Notes under the pieces: generated by a model
The model's input: only the letters and a program-made list of their open reading frames with translations
Databases searched by the model: none
Told to the model about the DNA's origin: nothing
Shown here: piece by piece, positions 9,099-18,100 of the stretch
Layout: each line of letters starts with the position of its first letter
Numbering within the stretch: the stretch's first letter is position 1
Source of the DNA: Streptomyces phaeofaciens
Lineage (GTDB): Bacteria > Actinomycetota > Actinomycetes > Streptomycetales > Streptomycetaceae
Length of the DNA stretch: 64,000 bases
NCBI RefSeq assembly: GCF_014648915.1
Contig: NZ_BMSA01000013.1
Coordinates: forward strand, 1 to 64,000
Direction: 5' to 3'
Position numbers and translations under genes: made by a program

Positions 9099-10472
9099 TC
9101 ATGCCCTGATGATGGCCAGTGCCTCGTCCCTGATCTTGGTCATCGTGGGTTCGTCGCGGGCCTCGGCGTTCAGGCGCAGCAGGGGTTCGGTGTTGGAGGG
9201 GCGGACGTTGAACCACCAGTCGGTGGAGGTGACGGTGAGGCCGTCGAGTTCGTCGAGGGTGACGTCGGGGCGGTCGCCGTACGCGGCCTTGATCGCGGCG
9301 ATGCGGTCGGCCTGGTCGGCGACGGTGGAGTTGATCTCGCCGGAGCCGGTGTAGCGGTCGTACGCGGAGACCAGGGCGGAGAGGGGGCCTTCCTGGCCGC
9401 CGAGGGCGGCGAGGACGTGGAGGGCGGCCAGCATGCCCGTGTCGGCGTTCCAGAAGTCCTTGAAGTAGTAGTGGGCGGAGTGCTCGCCGCCGAAGATCGC
9501 GCCGGAGCGGGCCATCTCGGCCTTGATGAAGGAGTGGCCGACGCGGGTGCGGACGGGGGTGCCGCCGTTCTCCCGGACGACCTCGGGGACGGTCCAGGAG
9601 GTGATCAGGTTGTGGATGATCGTGCCGGAGCCGCCGTGCCGGGCCAGTTCGCGGGCGGCGACCAGCGCCGTGATGGCGGACGGGGGGACCGGGTCGCCGT
9701 TCTCGTCGACGACGAAGCAGCGGTCGGCGTCGCCGTCGAAGGCGAGGCCGAGGTCGGCGGACTCCTCGCGGACGCGCTTTTGGAGGTCCACGAGGTTGGC
9801 CGGGTCCAGCGGGTTGGCCTCGTGGTTGGGGAACGTGCCGTCGAGCTCGAAGTACATCGGGACGAGGGTCAGGGGGAGGCCCTCGAAGACCGTGGGGACC
9901 GTGTGGCCGCCCATGCCGTTGCCCGCGTCGACCACGACCTTCAGGGGGCGGATGGAGGTCAGGTCGACGAGCGAGCGCAGGTGTGCCGCGTAGTCCTTCA
10001 ACGTGTCGGTCCGGGTGGTGGTTCCCGGTACGGCGGCGGCTTCGGGGGCGCCCGGCGCGCCCGCCCGCGTCCAGCGTTCCACCAGTTCGCGGATCTCGGT
10101 GAGGCCGGTGTCCTGGCCGACGGGGGCCGCGCCCGCGCGGCACAGCTTGATGCCGTTGTACTGGGCCGGGTTGTGCGAGGCCGTGAACATGGCGCCGGGC
10201 AGGTTCAGGGCGCCGGAGGCGTAGTACAGCTGGTCCGTGGAGCACAGGCCGATCTCCGTGACGTCCACGCCCAGGGCGGCCGCCCCGCGCGCGAAGGCGC
10301 CGGACAGGCCGGGCGAGGAGGGGCGCATGTCGTGGCCGACGACGATCGCGTCGGCGGCGGTGACCTGGGCGAAGGCCGCCCCGAACAGCTCGGCCAGCGG
10401 CTCGTCCCACTGGTCCGGGACCACTCCGCGCACGTCGTACGCCTTCACGATCTGCGACAGATCTACAGCCAC
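9099..10472 (-). CDS. manB: phosphomannomutase/phosphoglucomutase
   Basis: A 457-residue alpha-D-phosphohexomutase converting mannose-6-phosphate to mannose-1-phosphate. All four family loops are present: the phosphoserine loop TASHNPAQYNG, the metal loop FDGDADRCFV, the sugar loop GGEHSAHYYF and the phosphate-binding loop RPSNTEPLLRL. I choose GTG (VAVDLSQIVKAYDVRG) because AGGAAGG lies 7-10 bp upstream; a GTG 36 bp further up at 10508 is an alternative. Product GDP-mannose would feed mannosyl lipids, glycoproteins and polymer synthesis. It is the first gene of the leftward mannose block. Confidence 0.93.
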   Translation of the reverse strand: MAVDLSQIVKAYDVRGVVPDQWDEPLAELFGAAFAQVTAADAIVVGHDMRPSSPGLSGAFARGAAALGVDVTEIGLCSTDQLYYASGALNLPGAMFTASHNPAQYNGIKLCRAGAAPVGQDTGLTEIRELVERWTRAGAPGAPEAAAVPGTTTRTDTLKDYAAHLRSLVDLTSIRPLKVVVDAGNGMGGHTVPTVFEGLPLTLVPMYFELDGTFPNHEANPLDPANLVDLQKRVREESADLGLAFDGDADRCFVVDENGDPVPPSAITALVAARELARHGGSGTIIHNLITSWTVPEVVRENGGTPVRTRVGHSFIKAEMARSGAIFGGEHSAHYYFKDFWNADTGMLAALHVLAALGGQEGPLSALVSAYDRYTGSGEINSTVADQADRIAAIKAAYGDRPDVTLDELDGLTVTSTDWWFNVRPSNTEPLLRLNAEARDEPTMTKIRDEALAIIRA

Positions 10473-10599
10473 GGGCCGACCTTCCTGAAAGTCCTGTTGA
10501 GTCGCCACAAACTACCCGGAACGGTTCAGCCGCCGCTGTGGGTCCGCCGAGTGGACCCACAGAAGTAACCTGCGCGCAGTCAAGGGGCGGGGCGTCGCT

Positions 10600-12234
10600 C
10601 TACGGCAGGGTCCAGTCCAGGAGGGGTGAACTCTGGCCGACCACGATCAGACACATGGCCAGCAGCAGGCCCAGGCTCCAGGGCAGCACCTTGCGCAGCA
10701 GGTCGCCCTCACGGCCGGCGAGGCCGACGGCGGCGCAGGCGATGGTGAGGTTCTGCGGCGAGATCATCTTGCCGAGGACGCCGCCCGAGGTGTTGGCGGC
10801 GGCGAGCAGTTCGGGGGACAGGCCCGATTCGCGGGCGGCGGTGACCTGGAGGGCGCCGAAGAGGGCGTTGGCCGAGGTGTCGGAGCCGGTGACCGCGACG
10901 CCGAACCATCCCAGGACGGGTGACAGGAAGGCCAGTCCCGGACCGGCCGCCGCCACGAAGTGGCCGATGGTGGCGGCCTGTCCGGAGAGGTTCATGACGT
11001 AGGCGAGGGCCAGGAGGGACGTCACGGTGAGCATCGCGAACCGCAGCTCGCGGACGGTCGACACCCATTCCCGCAGGGCCACGCGCGCGTGGACGCCGAG
11101 CACGGCCGCGGTGGCGGCACCGGCCAGCAGGACGAGGGTGCCGCCGGTGGAGAGGACCGGCCAGGTGAAGACGTTCCCGCCGGCCGGTGCTCCGTCCGGG
11201 CCGACGACGTCGAGGAAGGGCCAGTCCACGGTCCGGGTCGCGCGGGCCAGCCGGTCCTTGACCGCCGGGATCTGGGCGACGGAGAAGATCACGACGATCA
11301 GGGCGTAGGGGGCGTAGGCGCGGACGATCTCCGGGCGCGGGTCGGGCTCGTCCAGTTCCTCGCTGCGCGCGCCGGTCAGCACGTGCACGCGTACCGCTTG
11401 CGTGGCGGGCACGCGCGTGTGCGGTACGGCGACCAGGGCGGCGGCGCCCGCCAGGGAGGCTGCGATGTCGGCGAGTTGCGCCGAGAAGTGGTTGGCGGCG
11501 ACGAACTGGGCGGCAGCGAAGGCGGTTCCGCAGGCCAGGGCGGGCACCCAGGTCTCGCGCAGACCGCGCCGGCCGTCCACCAGAACGACCAGGACGAGGG
11601 GGACGACGAGGGCGAGCAGCGGGGTCTGACGGCCCACCACGGAGGCGACCGAGTCCAGGGGCAGACCGGTGACCTGGGCCAGGGTGACGACGGGGGTGCC
11701 CATGGCGCCGAAGGCGACGGGCGCGGTGTTGGCGACGAGGGCGACGAAGGCCGCGCGGACGGGGTCGAAGCCGAGGGCGACGAGCATGACCGCGCAGATC
11801 GCGACGGGGGCGCCGAATCCGGCGAGCGCCTCGAGGAGCGCGCCGAAGCAGAAGGCGACCACGAGGGCCTGGATGCGCGGGTCGTCGGAGAGGCGGCCGA
11901 AGGAGCGGCGCAGGACGTCGAAGTGCCGGGTGTGGACGGTCATCCGGTACACCCACAGGGCGTTGACGACGATCCACAGGATGGGGAAGAGGCCGAACGC
12001 GGCTCCCTGGGCGGCGCCGGAGAGCGTCTGGCCCACCGGCATGCCGTAGGCGAGCCAGGCGACGAGGGCGGCCGCCAGAAGGCCCGTCAGGCCCGCGACA
12101 TGGGCTTTGACGCGGGCGACGCCGAGGAGGACCAGGACGATCACGAGGGGCAGGGCCGCGACGAGGGCGGACAGGCCGAGCGAGCCGGCGACGGGTCGTA
12201 GCTCCTGGACGTACACGGGCGCCCCCGGGTCCAT
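10600..12234 (-). CDS. L-lactate permease (LctP family)
   Basis: A 544-residue polytopic membrane protein with about 13 hydrophobic segments along its length. LctP hallmarks are the early segment LPLVIVLVLLGVARVKAH, the central GFGAPVAICAVML, the NTAPVAFGAMGTPV motif and the C-terminal GSDTSANALFGALQ and NTSGGVLGKMISPQN. The family imports L-lactate, glycolate or D-lactate with protons. No lactate dehydrogenase gene is adjacent. The ATG start (MDPGAPVYVQE) lies just after an AT-rich stretch (about 12235-12290) that probably holds the promoter. Confidence 0.9.
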   Translation of the reverse strand: MDPGAPVYVQELRPVAGSLGLSALVAALPLVIVLVLLGVARVKAHVAGLTGLLAAALVAWLAYGMPVGQTLSGAAQGAAFGLFPILWIVVNALWVYRMTVHTRHFDVLRRSFGRLSDDPRIQALVVAFCFGALLEALAGFGAPVAICAVMLVALGFDPVRAAFVALVANTAPVAFGAMGTPVVTLAQVTGLPLDSVASVVGRQTPLLALVVPLVLVVLVDGRRGLRETWVPALACGTAFAAAQFVAANHFSAQLADIAASLAGAAALVAVPHTRVPATQAVRVHVLTGARSEELDEPDPRPEIVRAYAPYALIVVIFSVAQIPAVKDRLARATRTVDWPFLDVVGPDGAPAGGNVFTWPVLSTGGTLVLLAGAATAAVLGVHARVALREWVSTVRELRFAMLTVTSLLALAYVMNLSGQAATIGHFVAAAGPGLAFLSPVLGWFGVAVTGSDTSANALFGALQVTAARESGLSPELLAAANTSGGVLGKMISPQNLTIACAAVGLAGREGDLLRKVLPWSLGLLLAMCLIVVGQSSPLLDWTLP

Positions 12235-12372
12235 CGTTTTCCGGCATACGGAAAGCGATCATACCGAAAGCAATCGGATCAAAAGGGATTTCTCGCTCGA
12301 CCGGGCCAGATGGTCGTGTCCGCGAGGGCGTCGCGCCGACGGGTGTGCTGCGGACCGTGTGGCGAAGGGGCG

Positions 12373-12747
12373 TCAGTTGTCCGGCGAGCGCAGGACCCGC
12401 AGGTGCCCTCGGCGGGCCACCTCCATCGGGTCCGCCCCGCGTCCGCCGCCGCCGGCTCCGGCCGCGCGCTCCTGGGGGCGGGCCGCCTCACGGACGGCGT
12501 TGGCAAGCGCTTCCAGGTCGTCGCCGCTGGGCCGGGCCGGAGCCGAGCCGTCGAGGAGCCGGACGACCTCCCAGCCGCGCGGGGCGGTGAGGCGCTCGGA
12601 GTGCTCGGCGCACAGGTCGTAGCAGTGGGGTTCGGCGTAGGTGGCGAGCGGGCCGAGGACCGCGGTCGAGTCGGCGTAGACGTACGTCAGCGTCGCGACG
12701 GCGGGTCGGCCGCAGGCAGTTCGCGAACAGCGACGTACAGGGCTCAC
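12373..12747 (-). CDS. DUF3499 family protein
   Basis: A 124-residue soluble protein, conserved across actinobacteria and of unknown function. It has cysteines arranged like a zinc site: RRCSRTACGRPA at the N-terminus and HCYDLCAEHSERL near residues 40-55, followed by GWEVVRLLDG. The C-terminal 60 residues are low-complexity Ala/Gly/Arg. I chose GTG (VSPVRRCSRT) because family members start just before the first cysteine. Upstream in-frame starts at 12849 and 12879 would add a less conserved extension. It commonly sits next to the small metallopeptidase gene, as here, in divergent orientation. Confidence 0.85.
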   Translation of the reverse strand: MSPVRRCSRTACGRPAVATLTYVYADSTAVLGPLATYAEPHCYDLCAEHSERLTAPRGWEVVRLLDGSAPARPSGDDLEALANAVREAARPQERAAGAGGGGRGADPMEVARRGHLRVLRSPDN

Positions 12748-12902
12748 GACGTTGGACGGTACCGCACTCTTGAGCGGGCCGCGACGACTCTCCACCAGGT
12801 CACTCCACCGTGTCGTGTTGTGAAACGCCCCACGCGCCTCTCCAGTCATACCCCGCTGACCTGCGCGAACACCAGTCATTAACGCGAGGAGGACATCGAC
12901 CC

Positions 12903-12941
12903 GTGGTCACCGTCCCGTACAAACCTCATCAATTGCCATGA
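12903..12941 (+). CDS. possible 12-residue micro-ORF with strong ribosome site
   Basis: GTG start 7 bp after a near-perfect GAGGAGGAC site, reading VVTVPYKPHQLP and a TGA stop. It sits alone in the gap between the divergent DUF3499 and metallopeptidase genes. Such a strong ribosome site without a longer gene behind it suggests a leader peptide or small peptide gene, but the evidence is only the site and the frame. Confidence 0.3.
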   Translation: MVTVPYKPHQLP

Positions 12942-13084
12942 GTTCACCGGTCTCGGAGGGATACGGAATCGAGCCCAACCTTGGCTGGAATGGTCATCCC
13001 GCGACATGCGGCGTGTGAGGGGACGCGGTGGGGCGGGGCGGCCGGGACGGGGCATGAAGCCGGGCGGCGGGCCGTGGCGGGGTC

Positions 13085-13090
13085 TACGCT
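13085..13090 (+). promoter_or_regulatory. -10 box TACGCT of a likely leaderless transcript
   Basis: TACGCT lies 6 bp before the GTG-ATG start pair of the metallopeptidase, with no ribosome site between. In Streptomyces this geometry places transcription initiation at the start codon. Confidence 0.5.
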
Positions 13091-13099
13091 TCAGTAGTG

Positions 13100-13549
13100 A
13101 TGGACAACCCCGTACCGCCCCGTGCCGCAGGCCCCGGGCCCCGTCGTCGCGATCGCCACGGCCGGGGCATGCGGGGGCCGATCGCGCCGCCCCAGGTGCC
13201 GTTGGCCGCCAGCCGCGCCGAGGTGTTCGCCGATCTGGTGCAGGACTCCGTGGAGCGCCTGGAGCGGCGGTGGCCGCAGCTCGCCGAGATCGACTTCATG
13301 GTGCTGGAGGTGCCGCGGCCGGCCGCGGCCGGGGAGCCGTGGAACGACGAGGCGGTGCCGCTCGGCGGGACGATCCCCGCGCGGGAGGGGCGGCAGGCGC
13401 GGGTCGTCGTCTACCGGCGGCCGGTCGAGATCCGCACCAAGGGGCGGGACGAACGGGCCGCGCTGGTCCACGAGATCGTCGTGGAGCAGGTGGCGGAGCT
13501 GCTGGGGCTGACCCCGGAGACGGTGGATCCCCGCTACGGCGAGGACTGA
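13100..13549 (+). CDS. minimal metallopeptidase family (zincin_1-like) protein
   Basis: A 149-residue soluble protein. After an Arg/Gly/Pro-rich N-terminal 40 residues comes the small zincin-like domain with FADLVQDSVERLE, EIDFMVLEVP and the motif region ALVHEIVVEQVAELLGL. The expected HExxH of active members reads His-Glu-Ile-Val-Val-Glu-Gln, so the second histidine is replaced. This is the common actinobacterial form and it may be a non-catalytic or unusual metal site. The adjacent in-frame GTG at 13097 is an equally possible start of a leaderless mRNA. Confidence 0.8.
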   Translation: MDNPVPPRAAGPGPRRRDRHGRGMRGPIAPPQVPLAASRAEVFADLVQDSVERLERRWPQLAEIDFMVLEVPRPAAAGEPWNDEAVPLGGTIPAREGRQARVVVYRRPVEIRTKGRDERAALVHEIVVEQVAELLGLTPETVDPRYGED

Positions 13550-13589
13550 CCACCACCCCCCTTACGAGTGACCTCGTGACCCTTTCGAG

Positions 13590-15173
13590 CTACTTCTGGA
13601 GGACCGCCACGTCCTCGTCGGCCTGCGGCACGGCCACCGTGCCCCGGTCGTCCGGCAGGGTCTGGATCGTGAAGCCCGGGACACCGTCCTCGGTGACCGC
13701 CAGGGTGCGGGAGGCGTAGACCGGGGTGTCGGTGAGGGGTTCCACGGTGAGGGCGTAGGTGCCCTTCAGACCGTCGGGGACGGGCAGTTCGACGTCCTGG
13801 GTGGTGCCCTTCTTGATCGTGTACGTCTTGGAGACGGCCTTGCCGCCCTCGCTGCCCGCGGAGGCGGTGACCTTCACCTTGGCGGTCCCCTGGGGGGCCG
13901 TCAGGGAGAGGGTGGTGCCCTTGGCGGAGTTGCCGACGGCGGACGCGCGCGTGCCGACCGGGGCCGCGGCCGGGATGAACGCCGACTCCTGGTCGGTGCC
14001 CTTGCCGCGCAGCACGCGGACGGCCGCGACGACCGGCGCGGACCGGTCCCCCGGCGTCAGGACCAGGGAGCCCGCCTCCCCGCGCGTGACGTCGCCGAGG
14101 TCCACGGCGGTCGACATGCCGCCCTTGATGTGCAGCGTCTCGTGGCCGGCGGGGGTGATCAGGCCGGTGGGGGAGGCGAGTTGGACCTTCACGTCCGCGT
14201 CGGCCTCACCGGGCACGAAGGCGACCAGGCGGACGGCCGTGGCGTCCTTGGGGATGCCGGGGATCACCAGGCTGCCGGCCGGGTCGGTGGAGGCGGCCAG
14301 CCAGTCACCGCCCAGCTTGTCGTCCAGGGCCTGTACGGCGGCGCCGACGCGGCCGCTGCGGATGTTCACATGGACGGTGACGTCGTCCTGCTTCTCGTCG
14401 GTGAGCGTGGAGAGCAGGACCGGCTCGCCGGAGTGCGGCGGGACGGTGATGCCCTCCCCCACCGTGGTCTGGAGGGCGCCGTCCTTGCCGTACAGCTCGA
14501 TGTCGGCGACGGCGGCGGAGTCGTCCGGGTTGGTGAGGTGGACGTAGTCGGTGCGGTCGGCGGCCGTGCTGGCGCCCGGGAACCAGAACTCCGTGTCGGC
14601 CGGGGTGCAGGTGAAGCCCTGGAGGCCACGGCCGCTGCCGGCGGCGACCTCGGTGGTCTCCTGGACCGTCCACCCGGGCGCGAACTTCCCCTCGGCGGTG
14701 CCCACCAGCGCGGGCGCCTCGCCGCCCGAGGTGTCCCCGGTGGCCGGAGTGCCGGGCGCCTTGGGCGTCAGGACGGGCTTCTCGGTCTTCTTCTTGCCGT
14801 CCTTGTCGTCCTTGCCGTTCTTGTCGCTCTTGTCGCTCTTGTCGCTCTTCTCCGTGTCGTCGTCCTTGGCGTCGCTCTCGTCGCTCTCGGCGTCGTCCGT
14901 CGTGTCCGCCGACTCCTGGGTGGCGGCCACCAGTTCGGCCGTGCCGTCGCTGCTCGTGCCCTTGGTGACGGGCGTGAACGACGTGTACGCCGTCTCCGCG
15001 AGGTCGGAGGTGCTGGGCGCCGGGCACACCAGGCTCGTGCGCTCCACGGGCAGTTCGGCGGCCGCCTTGGCGGTGTCCGCGGCGGGGGGCGCGGGCTCGT
15101 TGAGCGTGGCGAACCCGGTGACGGCGGCGAGCGCGGCCGTGCCGGCGATCAGGGACAGGGTGGTGCGGTTCAC
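13590..15173 (-). CDS. DUF5719 secreted/surface protein
   Basis: A 527-residue exported protein. GTG start (VNRTTLSLIAGTAA) overlaps the stop of the upstream glycosyltransferase by 4 bp (GTGA), so translation is coupled. A signal-type hydrophobic segment spans about residues 5-22. A highly charged Asp/Glu/Lys/Ser stretch (about 90-140, including repeats of SDK) links to the DUF5719 beta-rich part (about 170-527), which has four repeats of beta-sandwich character. It is paired with the giant membrane glycosyltransferase throughout actinobacteria, which suggests it works on, or receives, the same extracellular glycan. Confidence 0.85.
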   Translation of the reverse strand: MNRTTLSLIAGTAALAAVTGFATLNEPAPPAADTAKAAAELPVERTSLVCPAPSTSDLAETAYTSFTPVTKGTSSDGTAELVAATQESADTTDDAESDESDAKDDDTEKSDKSDKSDKNGKDDKDGKKKTEKPVLTPKAPGTPATGDTSGGEAPALVGTAEGKFAPGWTVQETTEVAAGSGRGLQGFTCTPADTEFWFPGASTAADRTDYVHLTNPDDSAAVADIELYGKDGALQTTVGEGITVPPHSGEPVLLSTLTDEKQDDVTVHVNIRSGRVGAAVQALDDKLGGDWLAASTDPAGSLVIPGIPKDATAVRLVAFVPGEADADVKVQLASPTGLITPAGHETLHIKGGMSTAVDLGDVTRGEAGSLVLTPGDRSAPVVAAVRVLRGKGTDQESAFIPAAAPVGTRASAVGNSAKGTTLSLTAPQGTAKVKVTASAGSEGGKAVSKTYTIKKGTTQDVELPVPDGLKGTYALTVEPLTDTPVYASRTLAVTEDGVPGFTIQTLPDDRGTVAVPQADEDVAVLQK

Positions 15174-18100
15174 TGCTGGCTCCCGTCGGGGCGCTCGCTG
15201 CCGGTGCCGTGGGGGTGCTCGGCCTGCTGGGCCGGGTCGTAGGCGGGGTCGTAGCCCTGGTTGCCGTAGCCCTGGTCGTAGCCGTAGCCCGGGTCGTAGG
15301 GCGCCTGCTGGGCCTGGCCGTCGTAGGCGTACGGGTCGTACTGGCCGGCCTGGTAGGGGTCGTAGGACTGCTGGTCGTAGCCGCCCGCCGGGTACTGCTG
15401 TTCGGCGCCCTGGTACTGCTCGTTCCGGTAGCCGCCGTACTCGGCGCCCGCGTAGTCCGCCTGGTCCCTCCCCCAGTCCGGAACCTGCTCGCCCGGGGGG
15501 ACCCCCATGTCGTAGGACTGCTGCTGCGGGAGGGAGATCGGGGTCTCGCTCCCGTCCGGTGCGGTGGCGGGGGGCGGGAAGCCGTCGTCGTGGACGGACA
15601 CCCCGGGTTCCCCGGCCGCCTCGGTCTCCTCGGCCTCCTCGGCCTGGGCGCGCAGGCGGCGGGCGCGGCGGCCCTCGCCGTCCACGGCCTGGGCGGGGAC
15701 CGTCTCCTCCTCGGGCAGGTCGTCGTCGACGTCGCGGCGGCGGCCGGGGAGGGCGAGGACGACGAGGACGAGGGCGAGGAAGCCCTGGGCCCACAGCCAG
15801 GCGGTGTGGGTGAACGGGTCGTCGTAGGTGACGTCCAGCTTCCCGCCGGAGGCGGGGAGTTCGAAGCCCTGGGCCCAGCCGTCGACGCTGGTGCGGGTGA
15901 GCGCCTTGCCGTCCAGGGTGGCGGTCCAGCCGTCGGCGGCGGCGTCGGCCAGGCGCAGGATCCGGCCGTCGGTGCCGTCCGGGATCGTGGTGTGGATCTC
16001 GACGGGGCCCGCGGCGACCGGGATCGGGGTGCCCTCGCGGTCGGCGGCGATGATCGCCGCGCGGGAGACCTCCTGGTCGAGCCGCCACAGGGCGCTGCCG
16101 TCCTTCTGGCTGAGCCTGCTCAGGCCGGGCGTGGCGTCCAGGACGCGCGTGACCTCACGGGGCGCGCCCTTGTGGACGAGGACGTAGCGCACGGCGAACT
16201 TGCCGAGTTCGTCGCTCTGGTCGGCGCCGGAGCCGGCGACCAGGTTGGCGACGACCTTGTCGAGGGCGGCGTTCTCGCCGTCGGCGGCGGCGAGTTCGGC
16301 GTCGCCGAGGCGGGCGCCGGAGCCGCGGACCAGCATGTAGCCGACGTGGGCGGCGGAGTCGCTGTCGAGGACGAGGGTGCGGGCCTGGTCGCGGGTGCCG
16401 GCCTCCTCGGCGACGAACGCGGGCACCTGGACGGGGTCGCGCCGCTCCAGGGGACCGTCGGCGCCGCCGATCATCCAGCCGGCGGCCAGGAGCAGCGGGC
16501 CGGCGGCGGAGGCGAAGGCGATGAGGGCGGCGACCGGCTGGCGCCAGCCGAAGCTCTGTTCGGCGACCCGCGCGCGTGCGCCGTCGGCGCCGATGACGGC
16601 GCCGGCCAGGAGTGCGATGCCGTAGACGAGGGTGGCGGGGCCGGCCCAGGTGGAGGCGTTGGACAGGACCGCGAAGACGAGGCCCACCAGGGCGACCGCC
16701 CAGGCCGTCCAGATTCCGGACTGACGCTGGCCGCGCAGCAGGGCGGCCAGCGCGGCCAGGACGATGCCGATGAGCATCAGTCCGTCGACCGTGCCGGGTC
16801 CGCCGGGGCTGGCGGCGAGCAGGTCGAGCGCGGAGGCGGTGGAGGCGCCGTGGTCCAGGCCGGCCTGGGTGAAGAAGCCGGTCGGCAGCAGGGTCAGCGA
16901 CCAGGGCGCGAGGATCAGCAGGGGGGTGCCCAGCTGGGCCAGGAAGCGCAGGCCGTAGGCGGCGATCTCGGTGCGGCGCACGGCCACGACGGCGAGGCCG
17001 AGGACGAGCGCGATGGGCCAGACGATCGGGGTGAAGGCGGTGGTGATCGTCAGCAGCAGCGCGTACGCCCAGGTGGCGCGCCAGCTGCCGCGGGCGCCGG
17101 AGCGGTTCGCCAGGCCGCTCGCGGCGATGCCCGCGCGGGCGATGAGCGGCAGCAGAACGGCGAGTACGGCGGTGCCGACGCGGCCGCCGGCGAGGGCGCC
17201 GGTGGCGGCGGGCAGGAACGCGTAGGCGACGGCGCCCCAGGCGCGCAGGAGTCGGGACTCCACCAGGGGGCGGGAGGCGAAGTAGGCGGCGACGCCGGCC
17301 AGCGGCACCGAGCAGACCAGCAGCACGGTGAGGGCGAGACCGGTCGAGCCGAGCAGCAGGGTGGCCAGGGCGGCGATGATCGCGAGGTAGGGCGGGGCGG
17401 ACGGGGTGCCGCCCGCGCCGACCGGGTGCCAGGCGTCGAGGTAGCGCGACCACAGTTCGGAGGCGTCGGCCGGGGCGGGCAGCAGGGCGCCGCCCGCGAG
17501 CGCGCCGCCGCCGAGGAGGTTGCGGCAGGCGACGAGGGAGACGAACAGCAGCACCAGGAAGAGCACGGGGCCGGGCTTGCGGGCGATGCGCTTGAGGCGG
17601 GCGAACTGCTCGATCTGCAGGAAATCGGCGTCGTCGCCGCCGGGCCCGGACTCGATGCCGCCGCCGTGGCGGCCCGCGCCGCCGGGCGTCTCGGCGTCGT
17701 TGGCGCCGAAGAGGTTGCCGGCGACCTGTTCGACGGTGGCCCGCACGGTCGCGCCGGGCGGCGGGAACAGGGGCCGCAGTTCGTCCTTCTCGACGACCGG
17801 CCTGCCGCGGTTGCGGCGCCCGGCGATGATCCGCTCCGGCCGCAGCAGGGTGCCCAGCAGACCGCGGATCTCGTCGACGGCCTGGCCGGGCACCTTGCCG
17901 ACGAGGTAGGCGAGGGTGCGCATCAGGGTGCCGAGGACCAGGCGCAGCAGGATCCACGGCAGCAGGGCCGTACGGCTGTTGACCAGGAGGGTGTAGACCG
18001 CGCCGGCCTTGTCGACCTTGTGCGGGGAGGCCGTGGTGCGGCCCGCGCAGTCGACGGCGCGGCGCTCGCGGGAGGCGGCCTCGGCGTGCCGTACGACGGC

